From the NCBI GenBank assembly GCA_963556145.1, contig OY744465.1, forward strand, positions 6,448,001 through 6,512,000: a stretch of 64,000 bases of DNA, read 5' to 3'. Numbering within the stretch: the first letter of the stretch is position 1; the number at the start of each line of letters is the position of its first letter. The translations under genes were made by a program, and so were the position numbers. The DNA is from Hygrocybe punicea. Taxonomy: Eukaryota; Basidiomycota; Agaricomycetes; Agaricales; Hygrophoraceae. The notes under the pieces are model-generated. The model made no database searches. It was not told where the DNA came from and saw nothing but the letters and a program-made list of their open reading frames with translations. Below are positions 10,555 through 23,300 of the stretch, piece after piece.

Positions 10555-13500
10555 TCAAAGCCCCAGAATCCTTCGTGTTTGCAGCCTATTCCAAATACAC
10601 AGGAAGACTCTCGTATACGCAATTGCACGATCCTGTGCCATGTAACTTACAGATTTGCGAATGCGATTTAAACCACCATTCCCGCACTCTGCAGCGCTGG
10701 AATTGACATGGGCGAGGCGGGGATCCACGTTGGCATAAGTCGTAAGAAAAGCTGCTGGAGAACATTTTGTGTGACCCTTTGAGTGGAATGCATCGATAAC
10801 GAAAAGGGTATCGGCGAAGAATTCGGGTTCCCGAACCATGCAGTAAGGCCCAAGGGCACAGGCAAAATCGTAAACTACTGTCTTCGGTGCCTTGGGCCAG
10901 CGTGTTATGATTGCGGAGAATACATCATTCCGACCTTCACCCCGGGGAATGCAGTGAAACCCATAACAAATGCTATGAGTGCACCACGCACACATGATAC
11001 CTCCTGTGAGTCTCTTCTCCCCATACTTTGAATAGTATTTTGAGCACTTAGCTCTGCGACGGCCGCCTGGTTCGTTTTGGCGGTCATGTTTGAGGAATGG
11101 GTATTGAGGTCGATGACGAAGCTGTGGTAGTCCATAGCAACACCCACTCTATGAAAGTTGTGAACACTTGCAGTCATTGAACAGTTCGAACACTCACAAG
11201 CTTCCAGCCTGGGTCAGTTTCTCGTGCCTCTGGGTCAATAGGTGGCGCTGCGTGAACTATTAGTCCCGTCAATGCACCCCAGCCTCTCTGCAAAATCCAC
11301 GAGCACAAGCTCAATAATGAGGGAGGGTATGGCTCCTGCTTGGATTCATGATATCGAAGAAGGTCATATATAGATGGTATGGCCACAAGGAGGGATGAAT
11401 TGTGTGAATTTGGCTGAGAAACAAAGCTTGCAAGAGAGTTGAGAGCTGGACGGTTTGCCATCTGCAAGACTGACTCCTCGGCGCTGAGCTGAATGAAAAC
11501 TTCAGTATTTTGGTTGGCAACGGCAAGGAACTCATCCGGTTACCTGCGTAAAAAGCCTCCAGTACTCAGAAGGTGGTTTCTTCCGTTGGGTCAATGTATG
11601 TATGCCAAAGTATGCATTGAATAGGTCACCGAGGGATAGCTCCATGTGACGCAACGCTTCACACAACCCAGGTATTGCATTCACCCGATCAATGAGTTGA
11701 TTCGCAGCCTTGAGACTAGAGGCAGTACGAGTGGTGGTATCATCATCAACTTCATGAATATCATCCGCCTCTTCATCGGAATCAAGCACCAGCGATCTGC
11801 CTTCAAGAACATGCCATACAGTTTTCCGAACCTTGGGATCAGGAATCAGCTGCTGGCCAGCTCGATAACGAACTTGATCGCATTGAAGTGCATGCTCGTG
11901 GAAGGCTGTAGGCGGTCGGAGAGAAGGAAGGAGGTACTTTTGATTGAACGCCAACGTGACGCCATCCCAAATGGTTTCATTGGGCTCGGGACCACAGCTT
12001 GGGCATTGCATGTTGGTATCAAGGTCTTGCACCTGAACGTAAGAGAACCAAATGGCCCGAAACATCTTCTCATTGAGAAACGGCATTTGAGGGGAGTGAA
12101 TCTGATAACGCCGTGAGACAACTGTGACCCAGGCAATGAATGGGGTTTCTGAGGACGTATATGCACTTGTGTATTCATCAAGGAGGTCGTGTGTAACAAG
12201 GATTCGGTTGTTGTAATTAAAGAGTCCCATGTCCCGGGTTTCGGGACCTATGAAGCGACGGAGGCGGGGTGGACACCAAGAGCAGTGCTGTAGTTCAACC
12301 TGGGCATAATGTCCGCCTGATAGTGCATAGATTACACACTGTTGCCTCTCCGATGGCTGTGAGTTGGAGTATGCGCTGTGGGAACAAACACATCTGGCAT
12401 TGGGACTCAAGGTGAGTACAGATGGAAGCTGTTTGAGATCGAAGAGACAGCGTGGATAAAGTTGTGGATCATTAGGAAGGGAAGCCCACAGTGGCGGAAG
12501 TACTGGTAAATGCGAGATCGTTCTCTTGACTCGTGCGGCTGCACCAAAGACATGGGGCACTAGATCAGGTTAGGGCTGAGGCGACATTGGGAGGGGATGG
12601 AGAGTCGCACCAGCATCACCATCGTCTAGGACCTCCAATTCTACATTATTGTCTGTTGCATTGGTGTTTGCGTGAATCAACCTTTGCAGCTGAATCCGTG
12701 CCTTCTTGATATGAGGACATCTGTTGCCACGGTCTTTTGAACAGCTCCAGACTCCTGCCCCACTGTCTGCCCCGGTGTGTGTCACAATTGTACGATCCTT
12801 CACTGCTGTCCGTCCAGGCGATGTTACTGAAAATCGATTCAAAAATTCATCTTCGTTACTTGCTGGTTCACGGGTAAATAGAATGGCGTCTTCATGATCT
12901 AGTAAGAACAATCAATCTGCAATCCATGGTTGATATTTTCGGCTCACCTTGATTGAGAATCTCCAAGTCATTGTTCAGAAAATATTCGTCACCATAGTCC
13001 CTCGCGAAGTAATAATGAACGCAACCCTTTTTGTATGGACAGAAACATGCAATGGTCCACTCATCACCGATCTTCTTGCGTTGAAGGTGATACCACATTG
13101 ACTTCAAATGAATATGAGCCATCGTCCTTGCTCAAGTCGTTCTAGATTGTGCTTACGGTGCCCGAAATCGTCTTTGCATCCCACCCTTGTACAACAAACA
13201 CTGTCTGTGCAATCTGATAAAATCCCTGGCAGTCAGCTTGAACAAGGTCAATGTATTGATCCAGATTTTCGTGTTCAGCAGTTTCGGAAGTCTGATGTGG
13301 GTCGAGATTGAAATCCTCGACACTGCTATTCTGGTTTGGAACTGAGAAGACCGGTTGGTCCAGAGGATCAAATGGCGAGTCCAATAATGGTTCTGATGAC
13401 TGAGGTGAGCCTTGTCGTGTTCTCTTTTGTCGCCGTCTCTTGGGCTGCCTCGTGCGCTTTGCAGGTGTGAGCTGGACAGGCCCAGGGCCCTCGATCATCG

Positions 13501-13615
13501 GCAACTGAATTATGTCGCAGTCCTCAACGTAGCCAAGCTCAAGCTCAATAGGAGAGGAAGGAGGCGTATTGACATGGATCAACTGTGGAGGTGAATGAGG
13601 CGGTGAATGTAGCAT
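10555..13615 (-). pseudogene. KDZ-type transposase with CxC cysteine clusters
   Basis: A multi-exon minus-strand gene running from 13615 down to 10555. The N-terminal exon (13615-13142) is low-complexity and basic. Next comes a short exon with CFCPYKKGCVHYYFARDYGDE, then an exon with CSKDRGNRCPHIKKARIQLQ (a CxC6-like cluster). A long exon (12560-11532) follows with a CSWCPP...IGPE block, LLDEYTSAYTSSETPF, CPSCGPEPNETIWDGVTLAF and SLRPPT. The last part has VVYDFACALGPYCMVREPEFF, FHSKGHTKCSP and NSSAAECGNGGLNRIRKSVSYM. This is the architecture of basidiomycete KDZ (Kyakuja-Dileera-Zisupton) transposases. Near 10940-10950 the frame shifts between the GFTAFPGVK block and the AIITRWPKAPK block, and I could not place an intron there, so the copy is probably inactive. 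Terminal inverted repeats were not identified. Confidence 0.7.
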
Positions 13616-13849
13616 AGCGCAAGGTGAGATGCAGAGTCCTTCGAGTTTTCCTTCTGGGCGATCTCTATGATCTAGTGCCTCAACACCATTCCGAGTCCTA
13701 AATGTATATTTAGGTCTCGGTCTTAATGTGGACCGAGCTCCCCAAGAATTTTAGCCAGCCATCTATTCTTGCGGCAAATGCCGCTATTTGTTTGGCTTTG
13801 TTCCGAGTCCTAAATGTATCTAAGTTATCTGTTTACCCTTCGCTGCCGT

Positions 13850-14280
13850 CCGTCCTGGCCCTTTTTCGACCACACCCAGCGAATCTACACCCCCCGCACC
13901 TCGTTCACGTTGAAAATGAGCGACCGGGGGACTCAACACCGCGCGATCCGGCTGTCTGTCAACCAGCAACACCCCCCGTTTTCATCCACTAGAACACTCC
14001 ATACTGCCCTGTTTTCGACCACCCCCGGCCAGTCTACATCCCCCGCGCTCCGTTTCCATTGAAAATGAGCGACCGGGGGGTCTCAAGATCTCGCGTTCCG
14101 GCTGTCTGCGCAACCACCACCACCGCCCATTTTCAACCACCACAATACCCCTTCCTGGCCCATTTTCGACCACCCCCAGCCAGTCTACACCCCCCGCGCT
14201 TCGTTTGCATTGAAAACGAGCGACTGGGGGGTCTCAGGCCCTCGCGTTCCGGCTGTCTGCGCAACCACCACCACGAGGGA
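13850..14280 (+). repeat. Tandem repeat, about 150-bp unit, three copies
   Basis: Three imperfect units start near 13856, 14007 and 14156, each containing ttcgaccac-ccc-agc, cgttgaaaa-gagcgac-gggg and tccggctgtctg. Units drift by substitutions and small indels. A shorter direct repeat (ttccgagtcctaaatgtat) flanks the array at about 13690 and 13800. It is GC-rich compared with its surroundings and shows no coding logic. Confidence 0.75.
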
Positions 14281-14539
14281 TACATCTTTATGGGGTCAGT
14301 TATTTGATTTTCGTTTGGTGGCTGGTACAGTTTCCAGTTTGGGCTTCTCCTTCCTTAGCCGCAAGCAAGGTACATCAAGTTTTTTGAGATTACTTCGATC
14401 TGACTATATTTGTCACAGCTGCGAGCGCTCCTGCGTCCCCGAGTAAACATGGTGGCCTATTTATGACTGTAGCGAGTCCTATGATGCCCGGGATGCGCGG
14501 TGACCAGAGACGGGGTATATACCCAGCCTCGCGTGCATT

Positions 14540-14848
14540 TGAAGATAACAGTACGTGTTCCACTTTCTGACATCTGTTCCAACTTTAATTTCCTGTACAG
14601 TCCCGATTTACAATGGCCGCGCTAAAGCAGGCCGCCCATTTACATTCACGGACAAAGAATTTCAGGATCTATCGAGCTTTCCCTTGTACAAGAATGGTTC
14701 TTGCGACCTTCCTGTTGATTCTGTGGTTGCTGTTGGGTATACACTCAGCACTTATTTTGCAGAGCGTTCCGGCATGACAGTTCTTTCGTCCAACATACAA
14801 TTTGTTATACTTCTAGGTATCGCTGCTGCCCCTCTTGGGGCAGCTTAG
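14540..14848 (+). CDS. Hypothetical protein fragment (YNGR...VGYTLSTY type)
   Basis: After a tgtacag acceptor near 14600 an open frame encodes PIYNGRAKAGRPFTFTDKEF, then LPLYKNG-like and VDSVVAVGYTLSTYF, ending in SSNIQFVILLG and a stop at 14848. The arrangement (Y-GR, F-F-D-F, LP, VGYTL--Y, SSN-QFVILL) reminds me of a recurrent basidiomycete hypothetical protein family without assigned function. The upstream exon is uncertain; the ATG at 14555 may simply lie in an intron. It is probably truncated. Confidence 0.4.
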
Positions 14849-14959
14849 GTGGTGGACTGTTCTTGTAAATATGTTGTCTTGTTGTGTTTCAGTCTGTGCA
14901 ATGCCATCCCGTCCACTGTGTATGATTTTACCGGATCCGCAGGTAAAGAACTGAAAGCA

Positions 14960-16056
14960 TCAGCCATTAATATGTAGCCAAAAAACGAAACACAGGCCAA
15001 TCCGCACCCAAACGCTTCCGTGCTGCAATACATCGCAGCATCTCCTGGATATGCATAGCGATATCGTTCTGATTGCTACCGCCGTGAATGTTGATTGATC
15101 TGCGGTGAACGTGATTCGCAGTGGACAAATCTGTGAAAATGTCGTCCCGGGCGTGAGGAATATGTGGAACGTCCCGGGAAGGTCAGGAACCTTGGTGCAA
15201 AGGATTTTGAGACTTTCTACATCGTAGCCTTCATCCAGCACATCTATGACTATGACGATAGGCCTGTGAATACGATGCCTGTGAACTTGGAAAGGATTGA
15301 GGAGGAGTTCGTCAAATTGACGAGATTGCGACGCAGAGGCAAGGCTGCGATCGTTTTCGAGAATGACGCTGATATGTCGCGCCAGATCCTTGCTAAGTCC
15401 AGCGAGGTCACCTACGATGGTGCTGAAGAACTTCTGAGGCTGGTTTCTATCTGGGATGTCCCGATTGAAGAAGAAAGACGAGGCAAGAATTCCGGCCTTG
15501 TGGCAGTCGCGAGCGACGGTGTGCGCAATCGCACTCTTTCCTGCGCCGGCCACATCAGACAAGAAAAATATTTCCGTAGACTTTGTACTATCGGCTTCGT
15601 TAATCCACTTCCATATATCATTGAGGAGGGCCGTGCGTGTACGGGCAAGCACACAAGACGTGGCTTCCAGGAAGCGCCTTGGGCGTATGGAAGGGCGCCC
15701 AGGGAATTGTGAGACGCTACGTTCAACACATTTGACAATCAGTTTCGAATTGCATGAATCAAAGCATGTTGCTTGTCCGGCAACTTTGACGTACAATGAT
15801 AATTGTGCTGATCGCGTCCAACGACGTTGAACGTTGAACTTGGGGCGTTGACGTGGTGTGAGCTCAATGTGAGAGTGGGAGGCGTACGTAGGTCGACTGG
15901 ATTTGGGGTTATATCTGCAATCTGGAAGAGTCGTTGTTGTAGTCGTTCCGAATGCTTGGACAAAAAGAAACTCACCGGGCCCGTATCACCCCTCAGAAGC
16001 CTTTCTGCTCTACCTTTACCGCGGCCGTCAAAGACTTTCTGTAACCGTTTCAGCAT
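14960..16056 (-). pseudogene. NACHT-domain (NLR-type) NTPase, truncated
   Basis: An upstream segment (16056 to about 15797) carries PSSTFNVVGRDQHNY, followed by a candidate intron (gtacgt...gtag) and an exon with CVLARTRTALLNDIWKWIN. The NACHT core then shows a P-loop (DVAGAGKSAIAHTVARDC), ASSFFFNRDIPDRNQP, a Walker B (IVIVIDVLDEG) and FHIFLT. Shortly after that the frame is lost, yet a neighbouring frame continues with NQNDIAIHIQEML, which marks a frameshift and not the natural end. No C-terminal WD40, TPR or ankyrin repeats follow, although fungal NLRs usually have them. In fungi such proteins act as cytosolic STAND-type switches in non-self recognition. This copy is a relic. Confidence 0.7.
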
Positions 16057-16059
16057 CGT

Positions 16060-16935
16060 TGGCGAGAAAATGTGAAGCTGGTTGGCTATGCCAGTCCTAG
16101 CACTTATATCTCAGCGGGAGCAATCAGCACTGCCGAGTCGAGACTTCAGCACGGGGGCTTTTCAGTGTCTTGTCCTGTATCCACCAGCGCGAGTCAAGCT
16201 GGCATCTTCATCTTCCACCTCCGGGCGTGGGGTCACTGACTCATTGGACCCATCATCGCGGTTGGTATCATGGTGACGCAGTGTTCACTATTCACTAATA
16301 GAAATATTATTCAGAAGATTTTCCGGTAAGATAAACTACATACCAGATTATACTAGCTACCTGTCGAAGCCTGTAAATCATGAGTTCGGGTTCCAGTGGT
16401 CATGGTGCTGCTCTGTCGCTGTTGCCTAGTTTTGTAGTCATTGTAGAGTAATTGGAAACGATAGAGGGTAATCAGAAATGATAGCTGCGGAGTTTTGTTT
16501 AGACTTTTTTTGCTCGCTCAATTCTCCTCGTTGCAAAGATGCGAGCATTTCAGTATCTATTGATATTCCTACTCTCAATAGTTGTACACCTCTTGTCGCA
16601 AATCCCGGCCTATGTGCCAGTTGGTGTACGACTCCCTCTCCTTGGAACTCCAGCGGTGTATGTCAAATTTTTGGACATTATTCGTGCATTGCAATGATGT
16701 TTGTTCTACAGCGCCGAAGTGCCTTCGAGTTGGCCCCAAGGAATTCAACCCAAGTGTGTTTTTCCTTGAAATTTGATGCACGTTGTGTTTACTTATTAAC
16801 TGCAGAAAAGTTACATCTTGGGTCGGAATGTCGACATTGTGTGTTTTTGAAAAGATTATTGCTTCGTTCAAGGCTTGATTCTTATCTGTATGTAGTATAA
16901 CTTCTCCTTCATTGCAAGTTGACCACATCTCGTTG
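16060..16935. other. No confidently supported gene
   Basis: Mixed short frames on both strands. A plus-strand frame (16478-16900) starts with a hydrophobic, Cys-containing segment but shows no motif I know. Confidence 0.3.
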
Positions 16936-17274
16936 GTGAGTGGCCTCTTATTCACAATTGCTCGGCCATCCCACATGTATTCTAGGCATTCACTGCTGTC
17001 ACTGCCTCGAGGCATTATTGCCATATTCCGTCTGTGAGTGGTGTCTTACCTATGATTCATCTACTTTCTTACATGTGTTCTAGGTGTTTGCTTCTATCAC
17101 TATTGGTTGCATTCATGATTACCCAACTGCGTATGTTACTCTCTTCGAATTTTTTTGGCTTCATTAACCTGTGATTTCTATTTCATGTCAGTCATTTGCC
17201 GTGGGTTGATGGCAACCTGACTGTAAGTGGTCTCATATTCAACACATGCTTCCGCTTGCTCATATGTGTTCTAG
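16936..17274 (+). other. Cluster of similar intron-like segments
   Basis: Three segments have the same ends and nearly the same size: 16936-16985 (50 nt), 17034-17083 (50 nt) and 17223-17274 (52 nt). Each begins gtgagtgg or gtaagtgg and ends with catgt(a/g)ttctag. A fourth intron-like segment (17131-17191, gtatgt...tgtcag) differs. They separate exon-sized pieces of 31-48 nt just upstream of the Helitron frame. They may be the 5' exons of the Helitron transcript or of a lost gene; coding continuity was not proven. Confidence 0.4.
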
Positions 17275-17325
17275 ACATCCACTTTTGTCACTAAATCGGG
17301 GGCGTGTTCTCCCTGGAAATGTCAC

Positions 17326-20300
17326 ATGTCACATTTCTGTATAGTGCCTTCATGCACGATGCCCATGTCTTTTAACCCTTGTGGTTGTCTGTCTACTGTC
17401 AAACACATGTCTACTGTCACACATATGTCTACTGTCATACACATGTCTACTGTCATCCAAATGTCTAGTTTGAGCCCCACAGCTCTTACATTTCTTGTAC
17501 CCTTCATGAGTCTTGCTCCTGTATCCCCTGATCCTTGTTTCAGTTTACCTACTTCTGCAGACAGGAGTGCCATATTTGGGATCCATAATTTTGTTCAACA
17601 TGCTGAAGTAAAAAATGCATTTGTCACTCATAGTGCATATAACAAAGGGTGCAATGATATTAATAGTGATTCAAGAGAGTCTGCTGGTATATTCATGGTA
17701 GACTCAGCGACACATCATGCTTTTCACATGACTTCTTACAACATGCTCCATATTAATACCATACATAAGACGTCCAGGTCTTGGGTGGTGCAGTATATTT
17801 ATGCAAGGTTATACTTCTGGGTAATTCAACTTTATGCCCTACCCAAGCAGAATATTGCAGCTACATGTCACACTCTATCACTTATGATGCAACAAAATAA
17901 GATGTCACGTCATGACTTTCAAGCATTGCTTTTCCTTTCAAATTCACCCTCAAGGATTGCAATGCTGCGTAAGTATAGTCGGAAAGGTGTAATCTCTCCT
18001 TTGGCTTTGATACATTGTCCTATCATTGGCCTTCAACTTCCTGCAAGTCTTAATCTACACTGGCTATTTATTGCACATGATATACTGTCTATGCTGAGAT
18101 ATCTATCAATTCACAAGGCTTTGCATCTATATTCATTCTTACTGAAGCCACCTTGTAACTTCTGCCAAGTTCAAAAACAAAACACCAATTCCTTGTCTAT
18201 TGAGAGGATAAGATGTGGAATTAACACTGTGAATACAGCTCCTGTGGGTGGTGGCAGGTCTCATATATTTCCTGCCAATGCTATAGTTCCATATATAACA
18301 AAAGGTAGAGATCATGTTGATCCCAACTCAGTTTATTTGTTTGTCAACTACATTGATAACTCTGATCTGGTGTCTTTTCCAGTAGAGCAGAAGTTTATTC
18401 ATGCCAATGTTCCATTGCTTGACATCATTCCACACTTACCTGGTCACATGGTAATTAAGATTGCACAGATTCACAACATTACTATTGGTTCTCATGTGCC
18501 AAAAAAACATATGACTTCCTACTTTGAAAATCACAGATGCATTAATTGTGATCTGTATGCTAGCATATTTTCTGTTATGTTGAGCCCAGCAAAGAAGAAA
18601 CAGCAGCAAAACACAAAGCATGTAACTTTGTCTGAAAAACAAATTTTTGTTCAACGTCAAAGGAAGCACAAAAATTATGTTGCCAAAAAATCTCAGCAGT
18701 GCAGCCTCTCTCCTGCTGAGCAGCATGTTTTTCCACCTCCACCTTTATCTTCAGAGTTAGCTCATACTGTTGTGTTTGACTTTTGTTGTGAGTCAACTCC
18801 AAGCATATTTGAAGAGTCAGGATGTGCAGTGTGTGGTGAGCTAGTACCATTAAATAATTTAAGCCAATTGAAAAGTATAAAAGGCATGCTCAATATTCTT
18901 GAAGCTCCAGGGATGACAAGAATTGAACGGAGAAAATCAACAGACAAGATTTGTGAATACAAAGGGCCTGTTTTGGACTATAAATGCAACAAAATATGTG
19001 TTGAGTGTCGAAAATCTATTAGAAATGGAAATGTTCCTAAACTTGCTCTAGCTCAAGGACTTTGGTTAGGGAATGTTCCCAAGGAACTTGCTGAGCTTCG
19101 GTTTGTGGAAAAGCTACTTATAGCTCGCATCCGTCACAACTGTTGTTTTGTACGAGTTGCTTCAGGAATGAGGAAGATGACATCACATGTTGTTGCATTT
19201 CAATCACCCATTCCAAAGATATACCAGGCACTACCTCCACCTGTTGATGATCTCGATGATGTCTTAGCCATTTTATTCACTGGGCCTTGTAAGCCAACAG
19301 AAAAGGACTTTGAACGAACACCCTTGCTGGTGCGAAGAAACCATGTTGCAAGGGCACTTGAATGGCTAAAGCTCAACCACATTGACTACCATGATTTGGA
19401 TATATCTTATAAGAATCTTGCTGAATATCCTGAGGATGGCCCACCTGTCTCCGTTGAGTATCGCCATAGAGAGACAAATAAAGTACCAGAGGGTACAAGT
19501 GTATTTGACCATGAAGATGAACATGGTACTGAGCATGGTGACTGTCCATTCATTGTTCATGGATTGGCTGGTGAGGATCTAGACACCAAGACAGTTAACT
19601 CACTTAAAGGAATTGCACTCAGGCATCTGAATAATGGTGGTAAGATGTTGGCAATTGGTCATTCTTCTGAATATGTGTCTATTTACCACAATCCAGGAAT
19701 TTATCCACAGATGTTTCCTTGGCTATTTCCATATGGATTGGGTGGCATAGGTTCTACTTCCTTGTCTGATGCAGAACACAAGCGACATCTTCTGATGTAC
19801 CATGATAAACACTTTCAAACAGACATATACTTTCCATTTGTTGCCTTTAGTCATGCTCAAGTAAAGGCCAGCTCAACTGGTGGTTTTTTGCTTGCAGACA
19901 AGGCAAAATTTCATGAAATATCCAATCGTCTGTTGAATGTTGATCAAACTGTCTTGTCTTCTTTGGCTAAGAGATTGTCAGAGGGAGAAGTTGTCAAGCC
20001 AGTTAGTCAAGAAGAGAAAGATTGTTACCAAGTAGTCTGAGACTTGGATCATGTGGGAGCTAAAGTGAGTGGATCTACTACAAGCAAGAAGTATATGAGA
20101 AATGAAATTTGGTTCTTGATCTCTTACTGTGGTGCACCCTCATGGTACATTACTTTATCTCCAGCTGATGTCAAGCATCCAATTTGTTTATACTTTGCAG
20201 ACACAGAAGAAAAATTCTATCCAAAAATTAGGTCAAGTGATGAGTGAATTTGTCTTATTGCAAAGAATCCAGTGGCTGGTGCACGTTTTTTCCACTTTAT

Positions 20301-23300
20301 GGTCCAACTTTTTATCAAACATGTGTTGGGTGTGGATAATAATCATCCTGGCATATATGGTGATACTTCTGCTTATTATGGCACAGTTGAGCAACAAGGA
20401 CGTCTCACATTACATCTTCATATCTTGATTTGGATTCGTGGTTGCCTGACACCACAAGAGATCAGAAAGCGGATATTGGATCCAAGTTCAGATTTTCAGA
20501 AGAATATTGTTGAGTATCTAGAAAGTACACATGTTGGTGAATTTCTTACTGGACCACAAGAAGAAGTGTTGAAAAATATCAATGATGCTTCATGTTCCAC
20601 AGATTATTTGGATCCAACACAGACTTTACCAGAACCACCCCCCAAGCAATGTTCTAAAAAGTGTGGCAAATGCAACCAATGTCAAGATTTGAAAACTTGG
20701 GAGGATAAGTTTAAATCTGTAGTTGATGATATTTTGGCTAAATCAAACATACATCATTGTTCCACCAACAGAAATAAAGATGGTTCTCAGCATAAATCCC
20801 GGCAGTACGTTGGATGCATGGATAATAAGTGGGGAAAATGTAAAGCACGATTTCCTCGTCCTGTATTCAACCAGACTGAAGTGGATCCTACAACTGGAGC
20901 TCTTAATATGAAGAAAGCAGAGCCAATGATAAACACATTTACCCCTCTGCTTACATATTTATTCCGGTCCAACACAGATGTAACAAGTCTGAAATCTGGA
21001 ACAGCAATTAAAGCTGTAATACTTTATGTATCTGATTATATTACCAAAATTGCTTTGAAAACTCATGTTATATTTGATACAATTCGAGCAATGTTTCAGA
21101 AGAACAGTGAAATGATAGGTGGTCATGAAACTCAAAAGGAAAAAGCACGTCGACTTATGACAAAAATTGTAAATAACCTGAGTGCAAAGATGGAAATTGG
21201 ATCACCCATGGCTTGCATGTATCTTTTACGCAACCCTGACCATTACACAAACTTTCACTTTGCTCCATTCTATTGGCAGAGTTATCTTCATGAGGCACGT
21301 GAGGCCTGGAATCCAGACGATACCAGAGAACATGTTGGAAAGGTAGCTTTAATCAAACACAGAGGTCACATTGTTGGATTATCACCTGTTTTTGATTATA
21401 TATATTGTCCCTCTGAACTGGCAGGTATGTGCTTGTATGATTGGATAAGCCGTTGTAAACGTGAAAAGCTTCCAAAATCTAAGTTGATTACAAAAGAAAA
21501 TGGGGGTAATGTTGCTGATGAAAGCATAATTTCCGATACATCTCATGTATCTCAGTATGATAGAGATGGGTCTGATACTGAAGAACAACATCAGACTGGT
21601 TTGTCTTGCGATCATTTAAAATCTGATGAAATAAATGACTCTGTGCAGAAAGTGGATGAAAAGACAGAGACAACTTCTCCTGCTGGCCTTTTTGTCTTTC
21701 TTGACAATCATCCACTTCACAAGTCACATGCAACTCGTTGTGTGCAGAAGGAGAGTGCACAAATTCCAACATTTGTGGGAGCTACATTACCACGATGTGA
21801 CCAAGGTGATCATGAATATTACTGTTCAGCAATGCTTGCATTGTTTCGACCTTGGCGCTCTGGATATGACTTAAAAACCAAAGATCAATCTTGGGATGAG
21901 TCATTTTTAAAATTTGAGTTTAGTCAAAGACAAAGGGAGCTGATGGACAATTTCAATATAAAATATGAGTGTCTTGATGCACGTGATGACTTCCATGCAC
22001 AGCTTCAAAAGGGTTCAGTGGTATTACCAAGTTGGTCTGATGATTATGATCTGATATTAAACCACAAACATTCAGAACAAGTACTTGATGACTTTCAGAA
22101 CAACAACGAACTGGCAGAGTTACATGAGGAGTTCAATGCTGACTTCAATGAAACTGGTAAGCATGAGAAGAAACGTCAAGTTGACATGGCAACTATGCGA
22201 GCAGTAATGACTCAAACAGGTTGGACAGAGGCTATCCTTCTGAAGTCATCAGATATTCAGCTACCAGTACCTGAAATAATACAAACAGGGAGTCAGTGGA
22301 AAGCTGATGTGCAGAAGAAAAGACAAGACCTACTTGAAAACAGAGTTGAAAACTTGCCAAGTCATGCTAATGAATCTCTAACATGCAAACAAGGCAATCT
22401 TTCAAGATATAACAATGTAAAAATTGTTGATAAGTCATATCTTGAGCAAGGCTATCACTCTGGTATCTCTAGATCAACAATGGACAACATTGTGAAAGAC
22501 TTCCAACTGAATGTAGAACAGCAAAGAGCATTTTACATTGTTGCAAATCATGCATCCAATAGAAAATTTGAGCAATTGAAAATGTATATTGGTGGTATGG
22601 GTGGCACAGGTAAAACCCAGGTTTTGAAGGCTTTGGTACAGCTTTTTAATGTGAATAATGAAAAACACCGTTTTGTGATAGTTGCCCCTACTGGAACAGC
22701 CGCGGCTCTGCTAGCAGGATCTACATATCATTACATGTTTGGATTAAATGAGAATTCTAGTGACCATATATCAAACAATCAGATTGCACAGTTGAAGTCA
22801 CGATTACAAGGTGTTGATTATATTTTTTTTGATGAGGTGTCAATGTTATCTTGTCGAGATATGTATCGTATCAGTGTAAGAATGGCCAAAATTTTCAATG
22901 AAACAGAAGTGCCTTTTGGTGGATTAAACATGATATTTGCTGGAGACTTTGCTCAACTACCCCCTGCACTAGGACATGAACATGCATCTCTCTATAGTAG
23001 AACAGTTGGTGGCAGATCTACTAGCCACACAGATCAGGAAGCTGCCATTGGAAAAGCCTTGTGGCACCAAGTCACAACTGTTGTTATACTAAGAGAAAAC
23101 ATGAGACAAAGACAACAGACAAATGAAGATGCTCAACTACGACAAGCCCTTACAAATATGCGATACAAAGCTTGTACTCTGGAAGATCTTGTCTTTTTGC
23201 GATCACATGTTTCTAGTAATTTACCTGGTCGTTTGTCAATCAATGATGAAGAATTCAGACAAGTCTCTATAATCACTGCTCTCAACATTCACAAAGATGA

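Noticed and set aside
20038..20247. Selenocysteine or general TGA recoding
   Set aside because: Other genes in the window use TGA as a normal terminator (for example outer gag), and the affected positions fit CGA-to-TGA mutation; no SECIS-like element was looked for successfully.
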